From Tyto alba (Eukaryota; Chordata; Aves; Strigiformes; Tytonidae), in assembly GCF_018691265.1 (NCBI RefSeq), contig NW_024881316.1, positions 8,492,819-8,556,818 on the forward strand: a stretch of DNA of 64,000 bases, written 5' to 3'. Shown piece after piece: positions 47,764 through 61,260 of the stretch (within the stretch, counting starts at the first letter, position 1; every line of letters begins with the position of its first letter). The translations under genes and the position numbers were made by a program. The notes beneath the pieces were generated by a model. That model saw nothing but the letters and a program-made list of their open reading frames with translations. It ran no database searches and was not told the origin of the DNA.

Positions 47764-50700
47764 CTTGGATATGAGTAGTTAAACAGTTTGTTCTTTCATC
47801 TGATCTCTGACAGAAATATAAGAAAACTAAAACTAAGTAAACTTATAATGAGGTATGATTAGTAATGGGAAGAATACACACACAATAAAAACTTGAGTTA
47901 GAGGTTTGTGTCAAGTGGGTATAAATTCAAACACAAGATAGGTCTTTCAAGCAGAATATCAAGTTTTCAGAATAAAGTGTGTTTTCCTTTCTACAACATC
48001 TTTCTGCATAAAGCTAACTCTAAACTTTTGGCTTGCCATGTGATCATGGTGATTAGTTTAAAATACTGGCAAATCAGAGACTACTGAGTTCTAAATCAGA
48101 CTGATTCAGCTATCCGTATTCTTAGAATGATACGTACCCTTAGCACTGCTGTCACTGGGGCTACATGCATAAGATATTTCTGCTTAGTGTGAGAAAGGAT
48201 ATTTCGTTGTCTTTGCTTACAGTAAAATCAAAAGACTATGGAGTTTGTTTGAAGACAGGTGTTTTCAGGTACATTTAACACAAGGTCTATCATTTTTATC
48301 ATAAGATAACACAAGTACTTATATATCACCATGTTTTTATTGTAAGATAGGCAGATACTTGTTGGTGAGAAATTTACTAAGTCAAAAACTGGAAAAACCC
48401 CTCAGAAATCTATAAAGAGGAGAAACCTACGGAATCTCAGAAATAAAACTGGCAGCAGTCACTGAGTCAGAGATGTCTGTGTGAGGACTTAAGAATCTGT
48501 AGATGATTAGGGACACCCAAAACCGGAGTAAACGAGTCTTCTTATTAATAATTTGTCCTCAGGAAAAAACAGGATTTTGTTCTTGATGAGTTTTTATGTG
48601 GAAATTCAGTACAAGGTGAAGTGAGTGGAGTTGATCTGAGGCCTTTGTAGCCTTGCACAAATCTTCCATTGTTCTGTTGGGAAGGGATGAGGGCTTATAC
48701 ACTGCGGACAGTGATCTCATTAGGAGTAATTGTAATGTGAGAAACTGCCCCCACAAAACAATTCAGTAGACTGTATTAAAGCTCTGTTAAAAATATTAGG
48801 GGCTGTGTTCCATAGAAGCATGTTTTCAGGTTTTCAAATATTTTTTTTGAGCGACTGACTTTTTTCCTTTTCTTAGTTAACTTGCTCTTGATTACAGACC
48901 CAGTCATGGTTGATGTAATTAATATTCTAATTTTATTTGACTTTCAATAATGGAGAGAAAGTATCCAAAAAAGAAAGCAGTGCATGTTGGGAGGTAGGTG
49001 GAGGACAGGAGCTGAGTGAGCATGGTGGAGATGGAGAGAGAAGAAATTGGTGTTTAGTAACTGGAATTCAAGTAACCTGTTTATTAAACAGGCTTCTTAA
49101 TTTCTAACCGTGCTGATGTTGACAAAAGAATTAAATGATAACTTGTACTTGAGCATGGCAGCGTGCTCATTTGCAAGAACACTTCCCATTTTTGGCTTGC
49201 TTCCAAAGCAATCGCTAAGAGAATACGCTACTCTGGAAACAGTCCAGAGGATCATTTATGGTATTTTTCCTCTTTTCTTTCAGTGATCCTGTTAAGAGTT
49301 TCAAAACAAACTCTGGCTCCATATCGAGGCAAGTTAATGTATTTGAGAGGGAAAAGGTGGGAGGCAGGCGCTCACCGAATGCGCGCCGTTGGCAGCTCCG
49401 AGTTGGAAGGATCTGGGTGACTGTGGCGCACGATAGTAATTGCCGTCTGTGATACTTGTTAGCTGTGTCTGTGCTCGAGGATGTTATTAAGTATGATCAA
49501 CTATGTAGTGGCCGATAATACAGCTGGCACACTGATACTGCGTCTGTTTTTTGTGACAGATATTGAGAGAAACTTATCTGAACATTGACACTAATGCAAC
49601 CGGCTATCTGTTACTGTCAAGCTGTGTAACAGATCAAGCAGAAGCAAGTTGGCGTGTGCTTCCTTAACCCAGAGCTTTTATAGCCCTGTCTGAGGGCTCA
49701 CTTCTGCAAATACTTTGTACCTGGCATGCTGTGTGACTTCTTTGGGACTACTCATGGCAGAAAGCATTGTGCTCTGTCAGGATGGGCAGAAGTCTGTGAT
49801 TCCTCTCTCACACTTGCTAAAGCTCAGCTGAATTAACTTAACACAATAGGAAGGTCTTTTAAAGATACAGAATAATACCTTATCTGGCTGCATTGTAGCA
49901 AAGGTAGGAGTAGATGGCCACATTGTAGTTCCAAATAGCTCTTCAGCCTGTAACTCAGTGGGGATTTTCATTTGTGTTATGCTGGCTTGATTGGCTGGCT
50001 GTGATTGAAGAATGTGCGCTTTTTGCATACATCTTCTCTACTGTGTGTGAAATTTATTGAGTTCAGATACTAAAACAATTGAATTTTGATTTATGCACAA
50101 GTCTGCACTGGATGTGTTGCCAGATTTTTTTTTTTGTTGTTGCATGAATGTAACTGGTAATGCTGGGAAGGAAAAGGAAGAAAACAATTGTGAGCAGTGA
50201 AATGCATAACCTGGGAAATGAGCTCCCATGTGTTCCTTCTTCAGTGCTCAATCTTTCAAAATGATTTTTTTTTTTTTTTTGGATGTACACTGATTACTTT
50301 TCACTACAGGTGTACCAAGGAGTCCATGACAACTCAGTGATCTATTGTGATAGCACACATACATAAGAGAGCCAAATTTTAAGAGCTCACAATTTTAATT
50401 TAAAGCAAAATCTTAAAGCTGGGTGAGGACACTCTGAATTTTGAGTTGCAGATTCTTTTGCTTATGTGCAAGAACACTATCTCCTCAGTGTTGGTCTTAT
50501 GTCTATTTGTGTGTGGCACTGTGCTTAGGTGTGGAAGTTGTACACTTTAAAGGATTGTCTTGAAGGCACCTAGAAAAGATACTTAGAAATATTCAGTTCT
50601 TCCAACATAATTTACTGCATTTGTTCTGGAAAAAATGAACAAACAAAAAAATCCAACGAAATAAAAAACTACCACAAAACCCCAATAAAGTTCTCAGTAA

Positions 50701-53149
50701 CTGTAGTGGACTCCCAGTAGGTCTAACTTAGATTTTTTTTTTTTCTCACAGTGGAGTTCAGTCAATACGTTGTGCATGTAAGGAGTACACTGTGATCAGT
50801 GATTGGTATTTGAAGGAGAAAATGATTTTTTGAGAACTTCTAATGTAATATATTTTCCAGCTGTTCCATGTTAGTTGGGGGTGGGGTAGGGAGAGAATTA
50901 GATTTATTTAATCGGAGCAGTAGAGTGATATTTCAGAAGATAGGAAATATCTCTTAATATGATTGAACTGAGAAATTACATAGATGATTTGGCACCAAGT
51001 CCAAAAGTTCATATTTCTAGGGAAAGCCAAATGGGTGCATTTTACTGTTAAACATTTTATAATACCATATGCATTAACAGTTGTTTCATTGGCCCCAAAA
51101 TGGAGAGGGGATTATAGCTATTTGTACATTTTGTCTTGGTGAGGTAAAAAGGGAGCTACAGGCTTTTCCTTCCCAACTTTGTCATGTGCTGTACACTGTG
51201 CTAGACCTCAAGCTACATCTGTTCCTTCTTTTTTTCCTTCTTGGGACAAACATTTATCTCTTGATTTTGTGAAATATGACTTGATAACAGATCCAGAAAC
51301 TGAATTTGCCTTATGCTTTGCATAATCATGGTAAAGTACGTGTGGTTGTGTGTGTTTGTTTGCTTGTGTGCCTGTTTGTTTTCTGTTTGTTTGTTTGGTT
51401 GGGTTTTTTTCTGTTTTTATTTTTTAATACTGCTCCACTTAGGAGCTGATGTGCCCCAAGTTTATTAGCAGAGGGCAATGAATTAAGGGGCAAATGTGAA
51501 TAAGTTGTCATTAAAAAAATGTTACCATGCTTCTAAGAAGCCCAAGTTGCACATATTGTGAATTGGGTGTTGAGTTTAGCCCAGGTAGTGTCCCAAAAGC
51601 TTTGAGTGAGCTGCAGTTTGAGTAACCTGTATTGACATTCCTGCATTTTTAACTTGAAAATGTTTTGCTTTGTGGAAAAGGGGAAAAATGGTAGAAAACT
51701 TTTTCAGTGACATTTATATCATTAAGACTCTATATGTTTCCTTTTTTGAAGAAGAATTACCTTTCTTTCATTTGCCTCCAAAATTACTCTAGGGAAGAGA
51801 ATGTAATTATTCTCAGCAAATTGAACCAGAGCAGAGAATGAGGATATCTTTGAGCCTTGTCATTTTCTCTGAAGCCAGTGGAAGTTCAACAGGAGAGTGT
51901 CTATCTCCTTCCCTTTTTATCCCCAAACATTAAATAAATTTTCTGTCCCTTTTTAAAGAAAATTCAGTGTGATCTGATATAAGGTCCCAGATACAGCTGC
52001 ATAGGAACAATTGGATTAAAAACAAAACAAACAAACAAAAAAATCATGTAAATATCTTTCCAAAGGATCCTAACAGGGTTCAGAAAAATATACCAGATAC
52101 TTACTTTTAAGGTGCAAGTAAGATCTTCTAGCTAGATGGTTAGGAATACTTGAAGGTGTTTCTACTATGAAATGCAGAGCTGTGATTTCCCCTTTCAGCC
52201 CTCTTTGGAGTTTCTGGAAAGTTGAATCTCTTGGCTTTCTTTCACCCTGGAGTTTTCTGACTGCCTTTCTTGTCAGAGAGATGTGGTAGAAAGGTATTTT
52301 CTTGCTATATCTTTCTTTCAGAACAGTCCAGTGTCCATGAAGAAGATGAATTCCACAAATTTGTCAGTCTCCCTATATCATTTGGGTTTATTTGACCTCC
52401 TTTGTTCATGTCCTTCAGCCTTTTGGATGTGTCAACACAGAGAAGAGGATAGGAGCTATGTCTACTGTTAAACACATCCTTTTTGAAAAGTAGTTTCCAA
52501 ATTAAATCATACAAAATGGCTTGTGTTCTCAGTGGTAAGGGCTAGCCATTACCTGAAGAAACTGGTGCCTTCATGCTTAATAGCGTTTTTTCCAGGTCTC
52601 CTTTGGGTTGTCTTTTGTCCCTAAGATGCAGTTATTTTTTTTTGTAGTGTTCCTTTGCCTTCAGTGTCTGATCTAGTTTGGTTAGTATGATTATAGGCTA
52701 TCATAATTTTGGTGATGCAGCATCCTCTCTCAAGTGAGACATGAAGATATGTGGGAAGTAAGGTGATGTTGAGTTGAAATGACCAAGTGGCAGAGGCAGT
52801 CAAAACTGTCTAGTTCCCATCCATAATGCCATCAGAGTGATCCCAAAAATTAATTAACTGCAGAGCTACTGATGGGTTTAGTTTCCAACGAACTAGTTGT
52901 TTTGCTCCAGAAGAGCTGACAGGAGTGAAATAGCACATGCAGGTGGGCAATCAAGAGCTCAGATCCTAGAATTGAAATTGTTGGATAGTGTAGTAGAATG
53001 TAGGGCTCTTTACCTTCTCCCTTCCCTTCACCCTCTGCCACCCTTCTGTACCTCTTCCCAGATTCTGTTGTCTCCAGGAATTAATATTATTTTTGCATTT
53101 TGCTAGAGGTTTGTTGAATATCAAGTTCTTAAACTAAATTTTTTGTACT

Positions 53150-53169
53150 TTTTTTTTTTTTTTTTTTTT
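53150..53169. repeat. Poly-T tract
   Basis: About 20 consecutive T in intron 3, with a second T-rich run at 53641-53657. Confidence 0.85.
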
Positions 53170-54654
53170 GTCAGATTCACTGCTGTGCACAGATTTTGAA
53201 ATCAAAACAAAGCCAGCAATGAAATCTAACAGAATCTTAGTAATTTCTCCTTTAGTTACAGAGAAAGCACTAAAGCTGTCTTTTTACGGGTCTGGGATGC
53301 CACTGCTGAATTAGCTACGGTTGCTCAACAGCTGGGCTGTTAACTCCTTAGCCATAAAGTCTATCTTCTGTTTGTTCTAAATGAAGCTTTAGTTGGTATT
53401 TAGAAATGGAATCTCATCATGTCAAGTCTGTTGCCCAAAACCATACATCTTGCTTCTGAAACAAACTTTTCTGCCCAGAAATCTTTTGTGAAAGGTGCCA
53501 TAGGCATGCAATATCTTTGTTGTTATTTTCTAAGTATACAAGATTTTCCTAGATGAAAAAGCAACTGGCTTGCTTGGAAATCTTGGAAAATCTGGGGTTG
53601 TTCTTTTCTGTTTATTTGTTTCTTTCTTTTTTTTTCTCCTTTTTTTTTTTTTTTTTGGTCCAAATTTTCTGTTAACCTCTGAGAATTAAGCCACTAAAAA
53701 GAAATTTAAATATTCCTTCATTTCCGAGTACAAATGGGAGCAGTGACACATTTAATCCTTGTTAAGGGAATCTCAAATGTACATGCATTCCATTAAATAT
53801 GAGTGTTAGCTTTTTAAGAAAAAAAAACAAAACAAAACAAAAATTGACCCCTCCAGCCAGAAACCAAGGTTCCAGGAACTGAAAAAAAGAGACTTACTAG
53901 ATTACAGAGAAACTGAAAGTAGAGGTTGCTTAATGATAGAAATGATCACAGAAAACATGTTAATAAGTGATTAATCTACTCAATGTATCTGTAAGATGTG
54001 TATTGTATGGATGGTGAAATGCTATTCAAAGTTGTTCAAGCATGCTGCAGTTCAAAGTATAAATTGTTCTCTGCAAAAAAGGAGCCTTAAGCAAAGGAGT
54101 GAAGTGGAGGTTCTTATTTGAGAAGTGGGAGAACTGTACAGAGAGAACCATGTTTGGTACTGAAGCTGAAAGAAAATAAAAATTATGTGAGCAAAATCAT
54201 TAGATTAGCTTTTGAATTTTGCTACATCCCAAACTTCCCATTATCATGAACAGATTTGCCCCCTGACTCCCCAACAGTTCATGTATATTAAACAGTATTA
54301 AATATTTGAGAATATATTTCTGCTTTTACTTGGAAAATTGTGGAGATAGATTTCTCTTTATGTGAGTTTTCAGTTAGTATCATTCTTATTGCCACTTGAA
54401 CTACAGTGTAAAAATTAATTGTTGCTTCTTGACTTTTCAGCATTAAATCTCGGTGTTTTCCCTGTACTGTGCAAGCTCTGTCTGCAATGCTAATTTAGTT
54501 ATTAGAAACAATAAACTGTACACAGCTTGTGGATTAACACTTTTTAAATTGAAAACAGGTAAAACATTTTCAAATTAATATCTGCAAAGACAAAATTAAT
54601 CTTTCAAAGTGTACTCAATACATATATTTTGTTTATGTCATGGTTGTGTTGGTT

Positions 54655-54696
54655 CCTGCCCCCCCCACCGAGTGTCACCCCCCCCCCCCCCCCCCA
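54655..54696. repeat. C-rich tract
   Basis: Two C homopolymers (about C9 and C19) are separated by accgagtgtca. This is an isolated strand-asymmetric C block in AT-rich intron DNA. The complement can form G-quadruplex structures. Confidence 0.9.
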
Positions 54697-55514
54697 GATA
54701 CTATAAATACTACTTTGTTAATAAAAACTTAAGGCTGGAACCAAGTTAAGAATAAAAGAGTTTGTAAGGGTTTCCCTTAAAATAATTAGAAAAGTATGTT
54801 CAGGAAGCTTATTAAAAGCCAAACACCGTTCACATGACAGGAAAAATATGTGGATGTTTTCTACTGTAACCCTTCACAGAATGTTGTGGCATCAAGCAGG
54901 AAAAAAGAAAAATAAAAAAAGGCAGGTTCACTGTTTAATTCAGCACTACCCATCTTCAATTTCATAAAAAGTAACCTCTCTCTGCATGATGATGTATCTA
55001 AGTATCTAATTTCTTCTAGAACCTTAGATTATTGAGAAAACAGTAACAATAGCAAATATTTTTAAGACATTTTTATGAACAATCTTCTCCTTACTTAAAG
55101 AAGCTTTTATTCCTTATGCACTTCCTGATTTTTCTGTTGCCTGTGTCTGTCACAGTGAGTTCTCTTGCCTCTAATATTAATGAAAAATGTTACATGTGAA
55201 AGTGAATAATATCCTAGTTAATAGTTCACAGCAGAAACATTGTTTTCTGTGGAATTTTTGTATTTGATTTCTTGTCCTTACACATATCAGCAGTATGTCC
55301 AGTGTCTCTGGTGAAGGAATATTCTCATGTACTTTTCCATTAATGACTGTTTCTAACTTTAAGTCTCCCTTATAAAACACAACACGCCAGCATACTGGAC
55401 AGTGACTGTTCAGTTTTTAACGCTTTTTTCCTTACTTCTATTTTTCTTCATTAAGAAGAGATTTCCTTTTAAGAAAAAATATCTTAGAAGCTATATATGT
55501 TTTAGGAAATTTTG

Positions 55515-55620
55515 CTTAATATTAAGATTATTATAAGATTAATTATAAGATAATTATATATATTTTATATAATCTTAATTATAAGATATCTTATAATTAA
55601 GATTATTATAAGATAATTCA
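55515..55620. repeat. AT-rich palindrome cluster with perfect 38-bp palindrome
   Basis: The arms 55569-55587 and 55588-55606 are exact reverse complements with no spacer (centre agat|atct). Flanking sequence repeats the same words: ttaagattattataagat occurs near 55522-55539 and again near 55597-55614, and attataagataatta occurs between. The arrangement could extrude as a cruciform and probably arose by local inverted duplication. Confidence 0.9.
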
Positions 55621-56639
55621 GAGTAGCAAATTCAGTCAGGTATAAAACTTGTATGAGATAAGGATTGGTCTCGATTCTTATACTTCTGGAGTCCAAATCC
55701 TGTCAGTGCATGTACCATATAGCTTTATTTAGCTGGGTGGCCCTGCTGCCTATACGAAGGAGGATAAAGTTGCTCACAGCTGTAAGAAACATCAGGGTTT
55801 TATACCCAAGGTAAATTGATACTTTAACTTCTTAATTTTTATGGTTTGGATTAGTTACATGTGACTCTTGGCAAGACATGTCTCTCCTGCAATAATAATA
55901 TAAAGCATTTTTCTAATAAAAGTCTAATTAACTGTAATTATTAGTGTATATTCTAACACCTGACATATCTCAAATGTGTGTGATTGATGAATAAAAAGGA
56001 AGTACACGATTAAGAAATATAATTACTGTTATTATTTTGCAAGGTATTTAATATACATAAATGCAAAGATTATTTCTTGCTATAAGTGTGAAATAAGTGT
56101 TCAATTATGAGAAGCTGGTGCAACTCTAGAGCCTTGGCTTGCTGGTTGGCTACTGATTTTTTTGTTCTGAACAAAAAAATTTCTGATAGTATGTAATGCC
56201 ATAAAAGAATGTGCTGTAAAAAGTGTAAAAATGGGGCTCCTACTGTTCAGTAAACAAGTTGTGATTATTTTAAGGAAGTAATGCCTAACTCAGAAAACTA
56301 TCTGTAGGACTGTGGGCAGAGACATCATCCCTAAAACTTAATGGCAAGAATCCTATTAACCCAATGAAAATAACATCATGTATTAATATTTTCCTACTGA
56401 GGAAGGTGCTAAAGTTTTAAGTAACTGTAAGCATATACATAAACCTAAAACTTTTATGTTGATGAAACATACTTAAATGCATGTTTGATTAGATGTGCTT
56501 TTCTGAATTGTAGGTATTGTGCTGGTATAAATGTATACAGAGAAGCGAATATAAACGGGACTCAAAAATTCCACTGATGGTACATGAGATGTATAATCTC
56601 TAGCACAGTTAGTGGCTACAACTTGTTAGTATTCTTTTT

Positions 56640-57498
56640 TGGTCTTGATTTAAGCCCAGAGGGCAACTGAGCACCACTGGCTGCTCACTTACTCCTGCCC
56701 TCCACCCCAGTGGGATGGGGAGGAGAAAATACAACAAAAGGCTCGGGGATTGAGACAAGGACAAGGAGGAATGACTCACCAATTATGTTAATGGGCAAAA
56801 GACAGGCTCAATTGGGGAAGAAAGAACATCAATTTAATTTGAACATCACCACCACTAATTTACCGATCTAATCAGAGTAGGATAATGAGAAATACCACCA
56901 CACCTTAACAACACCTTCCCCCCACCCCTCCCTTTTGCTGAGTTCAGCTTTGCTCCTGATTTCTCTACCTCCTCTCTCCCGGTAACTAGGGGAGATGGGG
57001 AATGGGGGTTGTGGTCTGTTCATCACCTGTTGCTTCTGCCATTCCCCCTCGGGGGGAGGACTCCTCACACAGTCCTCCCAGCAACAGACTGCTCAGCACA
57101 GGCTTGCATCCGTCCTGGCCTTCTTTGGGCATAGACACCTGCTCTGGTGTGGGGGTCTCCATGGGCTGCTGGTGGGCATCTGCTCCACTGTGGACCTCTG
57201 TGGGTTTCAGGCGGACAGCCTGCCCTCTCACCACAGGCTGCAGGGGAATCTCTGCTCCCGCACACCTCCCCTGCTCCTTCTTCACTGACCTGGGTGTCTG
57301 CAGAGTTATTTCTCTCACTCTTCTGCCTCCTCTGCTGCAGGTTCCCCTTCTTAAATATGTTATTGCAGAGGCACATCCACCTTGGCCAGAGGTTGGTCCA
57401 ACTTGGAGCTGGGGGAACTTTGAGAAGCTTCTCATGGGGAACCACCACTGTAGCCCCTCCCCTATTACTAAAACCCTGCCACACACAAACCCAATGCA
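56640..57498 (-). mobile_element. Solo LTR of an avian endogenous retrovirus
   Basis: About 0.86 kb bounded by tg at 56640 and ca at 57498 resembles a retroviral LTR family that I remember as abundant in bird genomes. Orientation is minus: the LTR start lies at 57498 (tgcattgggtttg on the minus strand) and the end near gcccagagggcaactgagca on the plus strand. A catatttaag box (plus 57350-57359 complement) fits a U3 TATA element. No internal retroviral sequence flanks it, so it is a solo LTR. A clear target-site duplication is not visible because both flanks are T-rich. GC-rich tandem-like modules (gggcatctgctccactgtgg and similar) give long but non-viral open frames on both strands, up to 181 codons. 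None encodes a recognisable viral protein. Confidence 0.72.
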
Positions 57499-58096
57499 AC
57501 CATCTTTTTTTTTTTTTACAATAAATTATTATATGGGTAGATTTTGATGACAAATGATAGATTTCATGAATGCCTATGTGGTACCTATTTGAATCAAGTC
57601 ACTTGTGTCCACAGAGGGACATAGCTGGTGCTGAGTATCTCATTAAATCTCTAATTTAAAATCTTGGAATGAAAATGCTTCAAGACTGTTGATAACTGAG
57701 ATTCTATAAGTAAAGTTTACTGTATTCCTAAAAGCTTGGCAGTTTATGTGCCAAACAGCTCAGCTCTGTTGATGCTGGAACAAATTACATGTTCAAAAAT
57801 TTGTCTGTGGAACACTGTCTGAGTGGGCAACATGTGGCTGTGATCACTGATCATATTTACGTGATCTCATTCAACTCAAGTTTTCCAGACTTAGGTCAAT
57901 TATTTTTCTTGCTAAGGAGAATCTGAACTCAGATCTCTTCCTTCAAATAGGGCATGGCTATTAACCGACATACAGTCACTGTTAGAAGGTTTTATTAGCC
58001 CCTGCTGAAACTTACTCTTCTCATAGTCTAGCAGTTAGAACCAATCACATGGAGCGATGGGTTTCAGTCTCTTAGGTTCTGAGCTCTCTTTTATAG

Positions 58097-58145
58097 ATAT
58101 ATATATTTAACATATAAAACACACACACGCATACATATATAAATA
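58097..58145. repeat. TA/CA microsatellite cluster
   Basis: tatatatat, acacacacac and catacatata units lie next to each other in intron 3. Confidence 0.85.
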
Positions 58146-61100
58146 TAAACCATTTAATCTTGGATGTTTGAGCTCTTGTGTTTCAGAATGTTAACACATT
58201 TTTGTTTTGATCAATTTATTTGCACAGCATATATATATCTGTATATATTCCTGAGGTGAATGATAGAACTGGAGAAAACGTTCTACTGATTTTTCATTTG
58301 TTTATAAGGCTGATGTGTTTACATGTCAAAGCAAATGTAGATGTATTGATCTTTTTCTTGTTTCTGTTAGACCGTATAGTTTTGTTTGAAGTCTTAAAAT
58401 ATCAAATAGGAAAATGTAATTAGAAAGAAAAAGATCGCATGAAACAGATTTATTTTTTTTAAGATCATCTTTGATATTTCTTTCTCAATTGCTGCATAGA
58501 TACACATTTGGAATGTGATTGGAATCCTATTGAGGAGAGGGTATTCTTACTTGATTTTGTTGTGTTGGATCAGGCCCATGATACAATCTATTAGCTGAAA
58601 TCAAACATTGAATCTTGAGTGTTTGATTTCTCATGTTTCAAAATGTCAACATATTTTTTCTTGGTCAATTTATTTGCACGATAAATAAATTAGATAATTC
58701 TTCATTTCCATTTTTGTCCAATTTATTGAAAAGTTTTGTTTCATACCCGTACTTCTTCAGTAAAAATTAACTTTTATTATTTTCTTTCTTGAGTATATTA
58801 TAATTGTGACATTTAGTGCTGATTACGTAAGGATACTGTGTTTGTACAGACAAATGGACAACTTTCAAAATCTGGGCAGTTTTATTGACATTAACTATAA
58901 AAAAAAAGTACTGATAAAGTCCCCCCAGATGATACATACCTAAAGGAAATGGACATTGATTTAACTGTTAGCAAATCCCAAGGCTCCACATTGTCACCTA
59001 ATTATCTCACCTATGGCAGCCTCAACCAGATTCAATCTGCAATCTGCTGCTGGGAAGTGTGAAAGTATCACCTGCTTAAAACCATAAGTAGGGTTGAAAA
59101 TCATGTCCCCCCAGTGCAGACTGAATAGAATATTTGATCTGTGATCTGTGACTATCTCTTATGTTCATTTTCACTTATCATTAGTTGCGTATCACTTAGT
59201 TTTCTGATTAAAAGGGGCAATTCTTCGGCTTTATGATGTGTATGCTTGTCTGTCTGCTTTAGTTTGTTAGTTAAAATAAATCTCTATTTGGCCTATTATT
59301 AAAAAAAGTCTTGTCAGTGGAATTTCTAGTGAATAATGCCAGTAAACAAGGGAGAGAAATAACATCTTTTTAAAACACACTTTTTCTTTTTTTCTGTGTG
59401 AGTGCAACAGAGGATGAAACAATGACGTACCTACTTTTGATCTTTTATCTCAAAGATTTTCTGTCATATGTAGAGCTACAGTCACTGTATTGTGTATTAC
59501 TGTTGTGAAAATCATGTATCCAGGAACATAAGATTCAAAATTGCATGGTACAAGTAGTCATGAGTGTTTTTTAGAAAATAAAGCACATGTTGATAGTACC
59601 AATGTTATGCAGTCTTTAAATGAGGAATTTTGTTTCTCTCCTTAATACACAGACTTAATGAAAATACAATCTTTGTTCTCATAGAACAAACCCCATTTTT
59701 TAAATTCCACCAATTACAGACATTTTGTGTATTTAAGCAGTGACAAGGGTATTCATTATTAATTAACATTCAGGAGATAACTGACTGTCAGTTGCCAGTC
59801 AAAGTGGAGCTTGGAAGAATGTTGACATTGATTGATGGATGTGTTCCGGGTCTATACACAAACAGGCTGATCGGGTCATCTGAACACATAAAAACATTAC
59901 AGATACACAAAAAGATCTTTTGCTTGGGCTGCCCTTCTTTCTAAAGGGAGGATATCCTTCCATGTATTCTAGATTCACTTGATTTTTAAGTTAAACCTTA
60001 GCTTTCTAGCACCATGGTCACCACTTAAGAGGAGTTTAGTTTAGTCCAGTAAACATGGATAATGTGTCATTGTTCTGTTTCTAGCTGTGAGTGGTAGAGG
60101 TGCTTAAGCATTCAGGTTGAAACAATACTTTTGATGTTGCTTTATGAAGTGCTATACGTACTTACCTAGTGTAATTTCTTCTTTAGGTAGAATTAAATCC
60201 CCAAACCCTTATTTATATTATATTGAAATGCAGAGATGGAAGAGGCTTTTCAATCTTTCAATATCTTCAGAAGTGAGTTTTAAATATCTGCGGTCATACC
60301 AGTTGTCTCCATTCCCCTGAGTCAGTAGTGTATTTTTATTCAGTGAAATGAAGACCCAGCTTGTGGCATCCTCACACCTCCTTTTAGAGGAGGATATAAC
60401 AAGCTCTTTGTGTGTCACATACAAATTATGCTTGCCCTAGGCTGGGTAGCCTATGCCCTGTGGAAATAGTGGCTCAGATCCTCCTGGTTCTTGTGGTGGG
60501 CAAGTGATCATACAACACTGGTAGTAGTTAGGTAAAGAAACACAGCATGGTGGTTTATGGAACAGTATAGCCCATGTAAAGAGATGATACTTTCCTGTAC
60601 AGGTGAATAGCCTGGTCACCTTCAGTGTATGAAAAGCACCTGCTTCACAGGTAATTATTTCTCATAATTTTTCTTCATTTTAATTTTCCGAATATGCTTA
60701 CAAATATATCATGGCTGACTTGGATTTGTTAACTGAAAGAGATGGAAGGTTGTTCATTATGGTGATGGAACAGGAGAATGTCTTCTGACTGGAGCCCTTT
60801 TCCTGTGATTATTCATTGGGGAAAGTCCCATGTGCTGTGTTACACATCTCTCTAGGCTAAAAAACGGATCTGTCTTGTCTTCTTTAATATTCCCGTATCT
60901 ATCTGCTTTGGGAGACACTATAGTTCCACCCAGTCCAGATGGAAATAGAGTGCTGCTGGGGATCCCTTGCCAATCTCCATCCCTGATAGCAGTTTCTGAA
61001 GCATATTGGGGAAATCTGTTGAGAGCTGTCATCATTTCATGCTTACGTGCCAGCTCACTTTCTTCCTGTTCCTTCCAAGTCCCTGCAACTAAGGTTCCTT

Positions 61101-61238
61101 AATGCTTCCTTTGGGGCTGGCGGGGTGTGCCGAAGAGGCAGAGCTCCCTACTTTTATGCAGTGGAAAAGGGGACTGCAAACATTTTTGTTGCAAAACTGC
61201 TATTTTCCCATGGGTAGAATCTTGCTTGCTTTATTTGT

Positions 61239-61260
61239 AAAAAAAAAAAAAAAAAAAAAA
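61239..61260. repeat. Poly-A tract (A22)
   Basis: An uninterrupted A run in intron 3, with no recognisable retroelement body upstream. Confidence 0.9.

Larger units (their letters stand above)
47410..56639 (+). other. EPHA7: EPHA7 intron 3, first part
   Basis: The intron starts with GTAAGT and continues past the window end (more than 16.6 kb in total). This part holds T-runs at 47468-47492, 53150-53169 and 53641-53657, a C-rich tract at 54655-54696 and an AT palindrome cluster at 55515-55620. The sequence 49060-49700 retains CpGs and few homopolymers, which suggests constraint. I did not recognise exon 4 (which should encode CGRGFYK-like residues) in this stretch. Confidence 0.8.

Noticed and set aside
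57002..57553. Open frames of 160-181 codons on both strands
   Set aside because: They are produced by the GC-rich repeated modules of the LTR. Neither strand encodes a recognisable retroviral protein.
58555..58600. 'ttggatcaggcccatgatac' as another ancient CR1-like fragment
   Set aside because: Too short and diverged to separate from chance similarity.
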